Assembly (NCBI GenBank): GCA_905234645.1
Contig: CAJOIS010000001.1
Coordinates: 62,001 to 126,000, forward strand
Length of the DNA: 64,000 nucleotides
Source: an uncultured Bacteroidales bacterium
GTDB taxonomy: Bacteria; Bacteroidota; Bacteroidia; Bacteroidales; F082
Direction of reading: 5' to 3'
Part shown: one piece after another, positions 1 to 12,800 of the stretch
How positions within the stretch are numbered: position 1 is the stretch's first letter
Layout of the letters: the number at the start of each line of letters is the position of its first letter
The notes under the pieces: model-generated
Seen by the model: only the letters and a program-made list of their open reading frames with translations
Told to the model about the DNA's origin: nothing
The model's database searches: none
Translations under genes and position numbers: made by a program

Positions 1-3000
1 TACTGCAAGGTGTTCGGCTGCGCCAATGAGGCCCCCATCAACCACGACATCGTCACGACCATCGGTTGCGGTGTGGGTGAGATTGGCGAACTTTACGGCG
101 GCTCCAACTTGGCTCCCATTGGCGTCAATGACCCGAACCATAAGGCCAACGTCACGCTCAACCTCTATGGCGGCGAATATGAGAGAGTGTTCGGCGGCTC
201 GAAAGGCCGTCTCGAGGGCGGCGGGTTATCAGCTGTTTCGGCTGACATCTATGGCGACGTCACACTCAACCTCTATGGCGGTACGGTCCACGATGCCTTT
301 GGCGGTTCCGACCAATTGGGCAGCATCAAGGGTATCATCACCGTCAATGTGCTTGACGATGAAGGAAGTTGCAAACTTGACCTCACCAACGTGTACGGCG
401 GTAGCAATCTGGCTGATTACGACCCCTGGACGGTCAATGGTGCAGTAGTGGAAAGCCCCATTGTCAACGTGATGCATATCAATAATGTGGATGTAGTAGG
501 GGAGCAGCAAGTCATGCAGGGCATCCGTGGCAATGTGTTTGGTGGCGGCTATCAGGCTACCGTGACCTCCAAACCGGTGGTCAACATCGGCTATGATGCC
601 GAAACGGTTGTCTATGGCACCACCACTATGGCTCAACTCAAACCCGAAGGCTATCCTGAGGAAAGCACGCTCACCAACTTCCCGCTGGCTTACATCACGG
701 GCGACGTGTTCGGCGGCGGCGATGAAGCTAATGTGTCGGGCAAGGCCACAGTGAACATGCGTCAGGCCCAAAGCCGTGTGACCAAGATTTTCGGCGGCGG
801 CAACGAAGCCGGCGTCGGTGCCACTGAGGTCAATGTCTATAATGGCAAGGTGGCTACCGCTGTGTATGGCGGCTGCAACACCAAAGGCAATGTGACTAAC
901 GACGTCGCCGTGAACGTCTATGGCGGCACCTTGGGCACGACGACCAACCCCATCAGCATCTTCGGTGGCGGTTATGGTGGCCCTGTCCCTGCCGACAACA
1001 ATCCTGGCACCACCACTGGTGGCAACGTCATCGTCACCATCGGTGGTACGGGCTATACACCTACCATTTATGGTCCTGTCTATGGCGGCTCGGCCTTGGG
1101 TAGCGTGAACGCTGCAGGCAAATTTACCAAGGTTGAACTCAAGAGCGGTACCGTCAATGGTAATGTGTTTGGCGGTGGTTTGGGTAATAACACCACTGCA
1201 GCCATTGTGAACGGCGACATCCAAGTGGTCGGCAATGGCGGCAACGTCAACGGTTTGGTCTTCGGCGCCAACGACCAGAATGGCGACCCCGCAGGCAAGG
1301 TGGAAGTCGTCATCAACGGTGGCACCATCACTGGCGATGTGTTCGGCGGCGGCAACGTGGCCGCCTACAGTTCGCCTATAGTTAATAACAATTACACCAA
1401 TTATCCCTATGTCAACATCACGGGCGGCACGGTGACCCATAAGGTGGTGGGCGGCGGTAACAACGCCAATGTCGTGGGCAACCCGTTTATCCTTATCGAA
1501 GGTGGCACCATAGGCATCAACGATGCATCCGATGCCGGCATTTACGGCGGCTGCAACACCTGGGGCACCGTTACCGGCAATACGATTGTTACGCTTACGG
1601 GTGGCAGCATCGGCGAAGAGGTAAACACTGGTACCCTTGAGGACCCTGAGTATGTAGTTCACCACGCATACATCCACGGCGGCGGTTATGGTAAGGATAC
1701 CTATGTCACTGGCAACGTTACCGTCAGTTTCGGCGCTGTTGAGATTAATGAAAGTACGGGCGAAGAAGTGCATACGGACGACCTTGTCCTCTATGGCGAA
1801 CTTTATGGTGGATCGGCTCTTGGGAATGTCAACACCAATATCGAAAACAACTCCGACCTTAAGACTATCGTCAACCTGATGAACGGCATCATCATAGGTG
1901 AAGTTTACGGTGGCGGCTTGGGACGCTTGGACGACCAGAGTACTACTGATGAAAACGAAGCCGTTGCAGCTACTGTATTTGGCGAGGTTCACGTCAATGT
2001 GGGCTCTGCAACCAATCAGTTCGATGATGAGACCTTCAGGGGCATGGCCGATCTGGCCGATTGCGAAGTGTTTGGTGGAAACAATGTAAACGGTACGCCC
2101 AAAAAGGATATCTTTGTTGATGTCTTTAAGACCTATCATACTACAAAAGACTACGTTAGTTATACTGAAGGTGATGCCACCTATGCCATCTCTCAAGTCT
2201 TTGGCGGTGGCAATCGCTCTAACTATTTACCTGAAGGAACAGACAATACAATTAATATGTATTTCCATCTGTGTGACAACACGGTGCGTCGCGTCTTCGG
2301 CGGCGGTAATGCGGCCACAGTGCCTAGTGTGAACCTTACCTTTGACGGTGGTCGTTACGATTATATTTTTGGTGGTGGTAATGGCGAAGATAATGCTGCT
2401 GCAGTTGCGGGCAATGTCACCATCATCTACGGCGGTGTAAACAGCCATTATATGTTCGGTGGCTGTAATCAATCTGGTCAAGTTGAAGAACCAAATCAAA
2501 ATGTTGGTGTTGGTGGTACCGTCACTATGAATCACATAACTAATTCTTACTGTGATGAGTTAACGATTGAGTTTTTCTTCTTGGGAGGCAATGAAACGCC
2601 TGTGAACGAAGATATCAATGCCACTTTCACATGCGCCAAAAATGATAGATATGTCAATGTGTATTGTGGTTGTAACCTGGCTCCTATTAATGGAAACATC
2701 AATGTCACCATCGAAGGAGGTACGTTTGACCGTGTGTTTGGTGGATCAAGAGGATCCGACACCTATCCCTCCAACATCAGTGGCGACGTTAACCTGATTA
2801 TAACAGGAGGTACGATAGGCGCACTTTACGGAGGTTGCGATCTCAATGGCAACATCGACGGCAAGATTAATATCGAGGTGTATGAAAACGAAAACTCGTC
2901 GTGTCCCCTCTTTATCGGTGACATCTACGGTGCGGGCAACCATACAGATTACACGCCTGAACCAGATAATCTTGGTGGTGCCTATTCTCCCAAAGTCAAG

Positions 3001-3831
3001 ATTTTGAAGGGTGTTATCGGCGGCACTTCCGAGAATTTGCCAGTTAAAGTAGGTAACCCCAGTACATTTGTCGGCAACGTGTTTGGCGGCGGTAACGAAG
3101 GCAATGTCGGCACATCTGTTAAACCCAGCAACCCGAAGGTGATTGTGGGCGATGGATCAGCCACCACCTCCGTCACCATCAATGGTAATGTGTTTGGCGG
3201 CGGCAACGAAGGCAATGTCACGGGCAGCCCCATGGTGGTTGTTGTACCCGAAACCCATACTTTGACCATCAATCAACCAGAGAACGCTTCAAGCGGTGTC
3301 GTTAGAGTGTACAATAGTTTAGGCGAAATCGTAACTTCGGGAACAGTTACACTCGGTGAAGACCTTGACATGCGTATCGAGGCCATACCTTCTATTTATG
3401 GATATAAATTCAATGGTTGGAGTGTCACTGCCAATACGGGTTCAAGCGTGGATAGTCCTACGTCGGCTTCCTCCATCTTTACCATGGGAACGGACGATAC
3501 CTCTTTGGAAGCTTCTTTCGTAGCAGCCACTTGCCATAATTTGTCTCTCGTCACCATACCTGAAAGCGGCGGAGGCAGTTTCACAGTCAAAGACCGTTTA
3601 GGCAATGACGTGGATACTACCCAAGGAATTAGTGAAGGCGCGGTGCTCTATTTGGAGGCAACACCTGCTGCAAATTATACGTTCCAAGGCTGGAATGTCA
3701 CGGGCGAAGGCTCAAGCGTGGTCAGTTCCACTTCAGCCACCACCACCTTCATTATGGGTACGAGCGGAACCTCCACCATAACGGCTACATTTGTACCATC
3801 ATCAGGATCAGGACGACACAGAAGAAGATAA
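1..3831 (+). CDS. Giant glycine-rich repeat protein (VFGGG/VYGGG repeats), 5'-truncated by window edge, C-terminal divergent InlB-B-like repeats
   Basis: Open frame continues to base 1 (YCK upstream of the GTG at 10). Dozens of [VI][FY]GG[GSC] repeats; C-terminus has two 'YxFxGWxVT...F.MG...' repeats and ends GSGRHRRR. Confidence 0.9.
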   Translation, partial: YCKVFGCANEAPINHDIVTTIGCGVGEIGELYGGSNLAPIGVNDPNHKANVTLNLYGGEYERVFGGSKGRLEGGGLSAVSADIYGDVTLNLYGGTVHDAFGGSDQLGSIKGIITVNVLDDEGSCKLDLTNVYGGSNLADYDPWTVNGAVVESPIVNVMHINNVDVVGEQQVMQGIRGNVFGGGYQATVTSKPVVNIGYDAETVVYGTTTMAQLKPEGYPEESTLTNFPLAYITGDVFGGGDEANVSGKATVNMRQAQSRVTKIFGGGNEAGVGATEVNVYNGKVATAVYGGCNTKGNVTNDVAVNVYGGTLGTTTNPISIFGGGYGGPVPADNNPGTTTGGNVIVTIGGTGYTPTIYGPVYGGSALGSVNAAGKFTKVELKSGTVNGNVFGGGLGNNTTAAIVNGDIQVVGNGGNVNGLVFGANDQNGDPAGKVEVVINGGTITGDVFGGGNVAAYSSPIVNNNYTNYPYVNITGGTVTHKVVGGGNNANVVGNPFILIEGGTIGINDASDAGIYGGCNTWGTVTGNTIVTLTGGSIGEEVNTGTLEDPEYVVHHAYIHGGGYGKDTYVTGNVTVSFGAVEINESTGEEVHTDDLVLYGELYGGSALGNVNTNIENNSDLKTIVNLMNGIIIGEVYGGGLGRLDDQSTTDENEAVAATVFGEVHVNVGSATNQFDDETFRGMADLADCEVFGGNNVNGTPKKDIFVDVFKTYHTTKDYVSYTEGDATYAISQVFGGGNRSNYLPEGTDNTINMYFHLCDNTVRRVFGGGNAATVPSVNLTFDGGRYDYIFGGGNGEDNAAAVAGNVTIIYGGVNSHYMFGGCNQSGQVEEPNQNVGVGGTVTMNHITNSYCDELTIEFFFLGGNETPVNEDINATFTCAKNDRYVNVYCGCNLAPINGNINVTIEGGTFDRVFGGSRGSDTYPSNISGDVNLIITGGTIGALYGGCDLNGNIDGKINIEVYENENSSCPLFIGDIYGAGNHTDYTPEPDNLGGAYSPKVKILKGVIGGTSENLPVKVGNPSTFVGNVFGGGNEGNVGTSVKPSNPKVIVGDGSATTSVTINGNVFGGGNEGNVTGSPMVVVVPETHTLTINQPENASSGVVRVYNSLGEIVTSGTVTLGEDLDMRIEAIPSIYGYKFNGWSVTANTGSSVDSPTSASSIFTMGTDDTSLEASFVAATCHNLSLVTIPESGGGSFTVKDRLGNDVDTTQGISEGAVLYLEATPAANYTFQGWNVTGEGSSVVSSTSATTTFIMGTSGTSTITATFVPSSGSGRHRRR

Positions 3832-3851
3832 AACATAAAAAGAATATATAA

Positions 3852-6800
3852 GTGATGAATTATATGAACAAGTCGAGTATCAATTTGAGACGCAGAACAA
3901 TTCTCCTTTTGGCTTTGCTGCTGGCAGGCGGCATTGCCTCGGCACAAACCCCCACACCTAGAGTCACCATCAAAGGCGATGTCTTTGGCGGCGGTAATCT
4001 GGGTGTCGTGAAAAATGTCAGTACTGGGACTGGGACGACTATCTCGGTGTCGAGGATCGACTCCACCACCGTGATCTTCAATGGTGGCCCCAACGACGTC
4101 ATTGAAGGCACAGTCTATGGCGGCGGCAAAGGCGTTTGCTACGATGAGACGAAGGGCCTGGTGGAAGGCAATGCCACGGTTGTCATGAAAGGCGGCTTGG
4201 TGAAACGCAGTATCTATGGCGGCGGCGAAATGGGCTCGGTGGGTACTTTCACCGAGTACTATAACACGGCAACCAACGGTCACCTCGCGGGCGAACCTAA
4301 GACCTGCTACACTGGTACTGGCTTGACCAAAGTGCTCCTCAGCGGCGGACAAGTGGGCCTCCTCAACACGATGATGCATACGCCAGAAAACGCTGACGAC
4401 GACTTCGGCTACGTCTTCGGCGCCTGTAGGGGAGAGGCTGACTCCATCACGAACTACAACCCCAATTACGATCCCCAACTTAACCCCAACGCTCCCTTCC
4501 AAAACAAGGTCTGCGTGTCGGCAGTGTGCAACAAGTCTGAATTGGAGATTAGCGGCAGGACGGTCATCGTGGCTTCCGTCTATGGCGGCAGCGAGAACGG
4601 CTTGGTGATGGACGGCACCCATGTGAAGATGAGGGGCGGCCAAATTGGTATCGGTCACTATACGACCACTGAAGGTGAGGTGACTACCCACCATTGGGAT
4701 AATCCTTATTTGGGTCCAGGTTGGGATGAAGGAGAGAACGCCAAGTGGAATTTGGCAGTTCCAAAAATACAGAATGGCACCATCACGGATGATAACATCA
4801 CTGAGTGGGGCTTCCATGGCTGTCAAGCATGGCCTTTCGTGTCTCCTTACAATATTTTCGACCCCTTCTACGGAGAGCCTGATCCGCAATACGACCCCTT
4901 AAACCCCAATCCGCTCCATCCGACTCCTACTTATGAACCTGAAAACAGTCAGAATGGTAGCGGTTCCAACGGTCAGGCCGACTTCGGCAACCTGTTTGGT
5001 GGCGGATGCGGCTTCTATCCCATAAGACCCGGTGTTTGGAGACGCTCGGCTGGCCGTGTGTGGGGCGATGTCGTTCTCGATATCGAGGGCGGCCACATCC
5101 TCACCTCAGTCTATGGCGGCAATGAGACCACCGACGTGATCGGTAAGGTGACCATCAATATGAGTGGTGGCACCATCGGTGTGCCGCGTACCCATGCTGA
5201 CCTCAATGATTGCCCGAACAGCGGCAACCTCTATGGCGCTGGCAAGGGCGACCAACGTGTTTGGGCCAACAAGTGGACCGACGTGAATGAGACGGAAGTC
5301 AACATTACTGGTGGCTCCATCTTCGGTTCTGTTTTTGGCGGTGGTGAAGACGGTCACGTGCTTGGCGATACCAAGCTGACGATGAGCAACATTGTGGCCG
5401 ACGCAGCCTATCACAACGCCCATCCTGAGGTGGCCGAGGGTACGGTTCTTTCGAGCCCCACCGTCGGCACTTGGGGCTTCACCGGCTACGACGGTAACGT
5501 CTTTGGTGGTGGCCGTGGCTTCTCGCCCGATGCCCTCACCGCAGGTGCCGTGTGCGGCAATACCGAAGTGAACCTCACGGGCGTCACCATCGTCGGTTCC
5601 GTCTTCGGTGGCGGACGTAACGGTTCGGTGGGTATCGAGCTTCGCGATGCCAACGATCCTTTGTATGGCCAAATGCCAGAGGGCGACCGTGGTCATACCA
5701 AGGTTACGATCACCGACTGCATCATCGGTAATGACTACGAATCGAAACTCCACCGTTTCGCTACCACCCAAGGTGGTAATGTGTTTGGCGGTAGCTTGGG
5801 TTCCATCAAGCTGTTGATTTCCGATGAAGTCAATCCCTTATGGCCTATGGCCGCCAAGGTGAAGAGCACCGAAATCGAGATTAACGGCGCCAATACCATC
5901 ATCAAGAACAATGTGTATGGCGGATGCGGTTACGGCTCTGTGGATGGAAACACGACAGTGACCGTCAAGAACGGCACCATCTGGCGCAACGTCTACGGCG
6001 GCGGACTGGGTAGCGACGACGACCGCGAGGCTATGGCGGCGAACTTCATTAGCCTACAAAACAATCAGACGAGCACGCTTTCGGTGAAACCCATGCGTTG
6101 CGCAGGCCGTGTCGAGGGCAACACCAACGTCTACATCCAAGGCGGTTGGGTGAAGAAGAGCGTCTATGGCGGCGGCGAGTTCGGCTCGGTAGGCTTCTAC
6201 GCGAGCGAACCTGTCCAGCATCCCGAACCTACCGATTGGAGTGTCGTCACTACAGGTTCACCCACCCACCTCAGCTGGCCCGTGGGCTTCGAATATGTGG
6301 AAGGCACCGGCACGACGAACGTCAGTATCACAGGCGGCCGTATCGGCATCACCGGAAAGGACTACATGGGCCCGTGGAATGCGGCTGGCAATCCTATTTA
6401 CTATACCTACACTCCGATTTATGGTGATTCAGAACATCCCGAGACCATCACTGGATACCAAGAAGTCGAGCATGAGTATAACCTCAACGACTTTACCAGC
6501 GGTAAAGATGGTGGTGGCGTGAAAGCCCTGAAGGAAGCCCGCGAGGACAACGGCGATGTGTATGGTGCCGGCAAGGGCGAGGCGGGTGCCCGTCACAGAA
6601 TGGCTACCCTTTGCAATGTGGACAATACGGTGGTTACCATCAACATCGACCAAGAAACCTCTGATGCCACCCCCGACAACTACAAACCGGCCAAGACTTC
6701 CGGACTCTATTTGCGTGAGAATGAAGATAAGGTATATGATTTTATCTATCAATTCCTTCCCACCTATAAAACTGACATTGTTGCCGGCGAAGAGAATTGG

Positions 6801-9800
6801 AAAACGTATGCCTCGCGTGCTTGTATCACCGGTGCCCTCTACGGCGGCGGCGAGAACGGCCACGTCAATACCAACACCAATGTCACCCTTACCGAGGGTC
6901 TTGTCGGCCACAACCTCTATGGCGGCGGCAAGGGTAGCGATACCTATAAGGAAACCCTTTATCCTTGGGAAGAGGATGGGAATCATCCCGGTAATTACAT
7001 CTACCATTACGATCAACCCTATCTCGCAGACATCACCAGCATCACCGCCGGTAAGGTGTACGGCGACACTTACGTCACCGTGAATGGTGGTTATGTGGTG
7101 CGCAACGTGTACGGCGGCGGCAACCGCGCCTCCGTGGGTAAGGCCAACTACGCCAGCGGCCCTGGCGACTACTATCCCAACGGCTACGGCGAGGCATGGA
7201 CTGCTACAACCCAGCAAGAAACACAAGCCCTCCTGGCCAATTCGGGTCACACCTATGTTTATATTAATGGGGGTCGGATTGGCACTGTCAATGGCCTGAA
7301 GGACGACTTCCCCACGGGTAACGTCTACGGCAGTTGCCGTGGTGAAGCGGCAGACCCCAGCGTGCCTGCCAAACTCAGCCCCCGTTTCTTATTCTCCCCG
7401 GAGTTCTTCCTCGGCTATACGAACCACACCTATGTCCGCATCGGCGACCCGATCAATTCTAACAGCAACCCGCGCGTTTACGGTTCGGTATACGGCGGTG
7501 GTGAAGACGGTCACGTCCGTTGGGACACCCATGTGGACATCAACAAAGGTGAGATTGGCAATGCGTATAATGATGACAACATAGCCTCGGTGGAAACCGG
7601 TGACATGAACAATGTCCAATGGCTGGCACGCGGCAATGTCTATGGTGCCGGCTCGGGCTTGGGCAAGTTTAAAGCTAATGACGACGATCCTGGTGCCTAC
7701 AACTACGCTTCCGGTTCGGTGACGCAAAACACCGAAGTCAACATCAACGGCGGCGTCTTGCACCGCAACGTGTATGGTGGCGGCTCGTTGGCTGCCGTGG
7801 GTCCGTTGAGAATCTTCCAACCCGCTGAACCGACCAAGGAACAGTCCTGCAATCAGGTCAACATCAATACGACCGTTGGCACGGAAGATGAGTTCAGAGC
7901 TGGCTACGGCGGCTATGTTTACGGCGCCGGTCGTGGTGTTGATGAAGACGGAGTTGACTTGTCGAAATTCGCCACCAGCGCCAATACCGAAGTCAACTTG
8001 GGTCCCAACGCCTTGGTATATGCCAATGTGTATGGTGGCGGTGAGTTGGGTCAGGTGAGATGGAATACCGAGGTCAACCTGAATGGCGGCACGGTCGGTT
8101 TGCTGGATTATGAGAAGGAGGAAGGCTCCGATATCTACACATCTGTGACCCACGTCAACGACTGCGGCCGTCTATTCGGCGGCGGCAAGGGCCTCCTCTC
8201 CGACCGCGACGCGGCCTTGGCGCACGGCAACACCAACGTCACCATTAGCAGCGGTAAGGTACTCAACAACGTCTATGGTGGCGGTGAAGTGGCCAGCGTG
8301 GGCGATCGTACTATCACCCAAGAACATTCGATTCCTGAGGACGAAAATTCACCTATGGTGACTACTGGCATCACCCCTGTGGCAGGCACAGGCTTGGCCA
8401 AGGTGACCATCACTGGCGGTGAGGTTGGACCTGCACCCAAAGTAGAAGGCTCCTACAACATCCCGATTGCCTTGAACAGCCAGGACGGCTACGTGTTTGG
8501 CGGCGGCAAGGGTATCGGCGACGACCCATTGGACTATACCAGTACGCCTCCTCATCCTTCAGGACGGTATTGGCAGTTCGCCGATGTCAACTACACCAGC
8601 GTCATGATTGGCGACCCCAATCCTGAAGTGACGACGGGTCCCCGCATCTGGGGTTCGATCTTCGGCGGTGCCGAGGACGGCCACGTGCTGGGCAACGACA
8701 CAGTGCGCCTCGTCAAGGGCTTGATCGGTACCAATGGTACCACCACGTGGGACGGTAACATCTTCGGCGGTGGCCGTAACTACCATCATAAGAATTTCTC
8801 GGCCGGTTATACGGGCGGCAACATTCTCGTCGAGATGACGGGTGGCCAAATCCTTGGCTCCATCTTCGGCGGTGGCCGTTTGGCCATCACCGGTATCAGC
8901 CCCATGGGCATCAAGCGTGATGGCACCTCCTGCTGGACCTATGATACGGAAAACACCAACACCGGTAAGATCTACGTCCGCGTGAAAGGCGGTGTGGTGG
9001 GTAACGAAAAGCTCATCGAAGAATGGACTTCCAGTACCATGGGCGATGTCTATGGCGGCGGCAAGGGTACTATGGAAGGCCTTGCTATTTATGATGATGA
9101 AGGACATCCAACCCACGACCCGGCTGCGGCCCTGCTGTTCTCGCTGGCTAGAGAGACCCATGTGATTATTTCTGACTCCATCAGTGATGCTGGTGACCTG
9201 GTCTCCAGCCCCGTCATCCTCGGCTCCGTCTTCGGCGGCGGCGAGGTGGCCAACGTGGGTAACTACGGCTGGACCCAGAGCGGACTCTCTTTCGAGAACA
9301 TCCACTTGGTCTCCGACGGTAAGTCTTATGTCACTGTTGACGGTGGCACCATCGGTGCTACCACTGTCAACGGCCATGCAAGCAAGGCGCAGATGCGCTA
9401 CGAACTGGCCTCTACTGCCAACGACGGCAACTACACCCTCAAATACAACGACGACCGCGGCCACGTGTTTGGCGGCGGTGAAGGACTCTTCGACAATCCA
9501 CAGAACTATGCCACCAATGTGAATGTCAATCCGACAGGTACCACTAACGGTGCCCACGCCATGAATCTTATCGACGTGATGGCCACCGTGGACGAAACCG
9601 AGGTGACCATCTCGGGCTCGGCCTTCGTGAAGGGTTCGGTCTATGGTGGCGCCATGAACGGCCACGTGCTGCACGACACCAAGGTGGTCGTGGCGGGCGG
9701 ACAAATTGGTGCCGGCTATAACCATGCCACCAATGAGGAACAAGCCAAATATACGGAAGACCAGTTCTTCAACCCGCTTGACAATAGAAATTTCTTAGCC

Positions 9801-12800
9801 GACTATTCAGACATTCTTGAGAGTAAGGCCTTGCTTGAATGCTACCAGTGGGAATACGACTCGATGAGCGTCCGTCCTTTCGACCTGAAACTCATTAAAG
9901 AAGGGTATGAAAACGATGAGTACACTTATTATCCCACCGATGGTAAGACTTGGTTCGGCAACGTCTTTGGCGGCGGTTCGGGCTACTATCCTTACTTTAG
10001 AGAAACTTCTACTGGCTCTGGCGTATATGAGCCCCATTGGAACCGCGATTGCGGTAAGGTGTACGGCAACTCCACCGTGGAGATCACCGGAGGCCACATC
10101 CTGACCAGTGTGTATGGCGGTAGCGAAATGACCGACGTGGGTCATTTCACATACGATGCTGATGGCGGCCACCCTGTTTCGGGTGGTACTGCAACCGTGA
10201 CGATGAGCGGTGGCACCTTGGGCGTGCCGCGTACCTTGGAGCAGATCAAGGCTCACCCCGTCACCTGCTACCTCTTCGGTGCAGGCAAGGGCGACCCGCG
10301 TACGGATTTCAATACCAATACCAACAGCAGTTACGCCGATGTTACGGTCAAAGGCGGCACCATCTATGGCTCTGTGTTTGGTGGTGGCGAAGACGCCCAC
10401 ATCATCGGCGACGCCAAGGTGACGATCAGCAACTTCGTGGCCGACGCAGCCTATCACGCCCTCCATCCCGAGGTGGCCGTGGGTGCTTTGGTGAGTCCCA
10501 TCATCGGCACCACGGGACATTCCTACGTCGATGGTAACATCTTCGGTGGTGGTCGTGGTTTCACGAGTGAGGCCCTCACCGCCGGTGTGATCAGCGGCAA
10601 CGTGACAGTGAACATCGGCGGCGGCACCATGCTGGGCTCCGTCTATGGCGGCGGTCGTCTGGCTGCGGTGGGTACCTATCTGGTGCCTGCCAACCACGCG
10701 AACTACGGCAGGTTTATGCCTGATAATGCAAATGGTACGCACGGCCACATCGAAGTGAACATCACGGGTGGCACCATCGGCAACGACTATGAGTCCATCT
10801 ACACCCACCAGGAGCATACCACGAGTGGCAACGTGTATGGTGGCTGCATGGGTCGTCTCAAGAAAGTGAATGGTGACATCAACAATAGATGGCCTTTGTT
10901 TGCCGTGGCGCGCACAGCCAATGTCAGCATCAACCAAACCTCATCGGATGAGGGCAAACGCACCACCATCCGTGGCACGGTATATGGCGGAGGCGAGTTC
11001 GGTGTCATTATCGACACGACCTACGTTCACGTCAGCGGTGGCACCATCTGGGATGATGTGTACGGTGCCGGTCGTGGAAGTACCGACGAAACGGAAATCA
11101 CCTATACCGACCCGGAGACTCAAGCGTCGGTCACCACTACTGCCTTGAAGCGTTCGGCCCGTGTGTTCAGAAACTCCCATGTCCTCGTCGATGGCGGTTG
11201 GATCAAGAGGAGCGTGTATGGCGGCGGCGATTTGGCCTCGGTAGGTTCGATTTCCGATTTTACCCCGCACAATGGCGCAAATGATAACTACGCCATCAGC
11301 TGGCCCTTTGCGTTTACTTTTGCAGAGGGTACCGGTAGGTCAATGGTGGAAGTCAAGGGCGGCCGTATCGGCATCTCCGGCAAGGACTTCATGGGTCCCT
11401 GGACCGAAGCGGGCATTCCTTTGATTGACCTGGGTGACGGTAATGGATACGTCCAATATAACGGCAGTGACAGCCACAAGAAAGCCCTCAAGGCGGCCCG
11501 TGAGGACAACGGCGATATCTTTGGCGCTGGTGAGGGCCGACCGGGCGACACCTGGACCTATCCCCACCTGGCCAATGTGGACAATTCAATAGTTAGAATT
11601 GAATACCCTGCTGCCATTGATGAGGCTGTACTTCCGGAAAACTTCAAGCCGTATGACCAGGACTTTCAATCCACCTGCTTCTACAACTTGGAGGATTGGC
11701 CGACCTATGGCACGACGCAGTGCATCACCGGTTCCGTGTATGGCGGCAGTGAGAACGGTCACGTCAACGACTCCGCTTACGTCAACCTCAGGAGCGGTCT
11801 TGTCGGCCATGGCATCTACGGTGGCGGCAAGGGCTCGGGCACATACACTGTGCATTATGAACCCGAAGGCGAAGATCCTTACGATGAAGAGTATTACTGC
11901 ATCACTTCCGGTAAGGTGTTTGGCAACACCCACATCCTCATCGAGGGCGGCCGCGTGGTGCGTAGCGTCTTTGGCGGCGGCAACGCAGCCTCGGTAGGTA
12001 AGGCCAACTTCCTGGGCTATGGCGAAACGGGTACTCCTATTGCCAACAATGGTCGCAGCTGGGTCGAAGTCAAGAGAGGCACTTTGGGTATGTTGCCGGT
12101 CGATAAATCCAAACCTGACGACGTGATCAAGGACAACATTCCTTACGGTTCCGTGTTTGGCGGCGCCCGTGGTTTGGTTGATGCGAATTGCGACGTCGAA
12201 GGCAGTGAGGAATCGAGGATGAGCTATGTCAGCTCTACCAAAGTCATCATTGGCGACAAGGACGGCGGTCCCACCCTCTATGGTTCTGTCTATGGCGGAG
12301 GCCAGGACGGCCACGTGCGCCATACCACCGACGTCACGATTAATAATGGTACGATTGGCCTTGCGTTCGTGAATCCCGAGACGGCTGCCACCACGGTGGG
12401 TAGCGACGATCCCGACTCCGAATACTGGACCACCCGTGGTAACGTGTTCGGTGGCGGCTCGGGTATCAGCACCTACGGTGACAATGATGACCAATACAGC
12501 CAATATGCCGGTAGCGTTTTCGAGACTACCAATGTCACCGTCAAGGGCGGTACCATCCACCGCAACGTGTATGGCGGCGGCAACCTTGCCCTTGTGGGCA
12601 GCAGTCTCACCGAAGGCAACATCACTGCTGGCGAAGACGGCAAATCCCTGAACCGTGCCAGGGTCACCATCATGGGCGGCCAAATCGGTGTCGGTACTGA
12701 TGTCAACGGAACCTATACCGCTTCCTCAGGTTCGGGCAACGGAGGCAAAGAGGACAATGAGCCTGAGCACTTCACCTACGGCGGTAGCGTGTTTGGCGGC

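Noticed and set aside
229-2196. Long minus-strand ORF (655 aa) opposite ORF1, and similar antisense ORFs across the giant gene (e.g. 9807-10937, 20766-22343, 26088-27503)
   Set aside because: They mirror the repetitive, codon-biased plus-strand gene, lack recognisable domains and recur with the repeats; best explained as antisense shadows.
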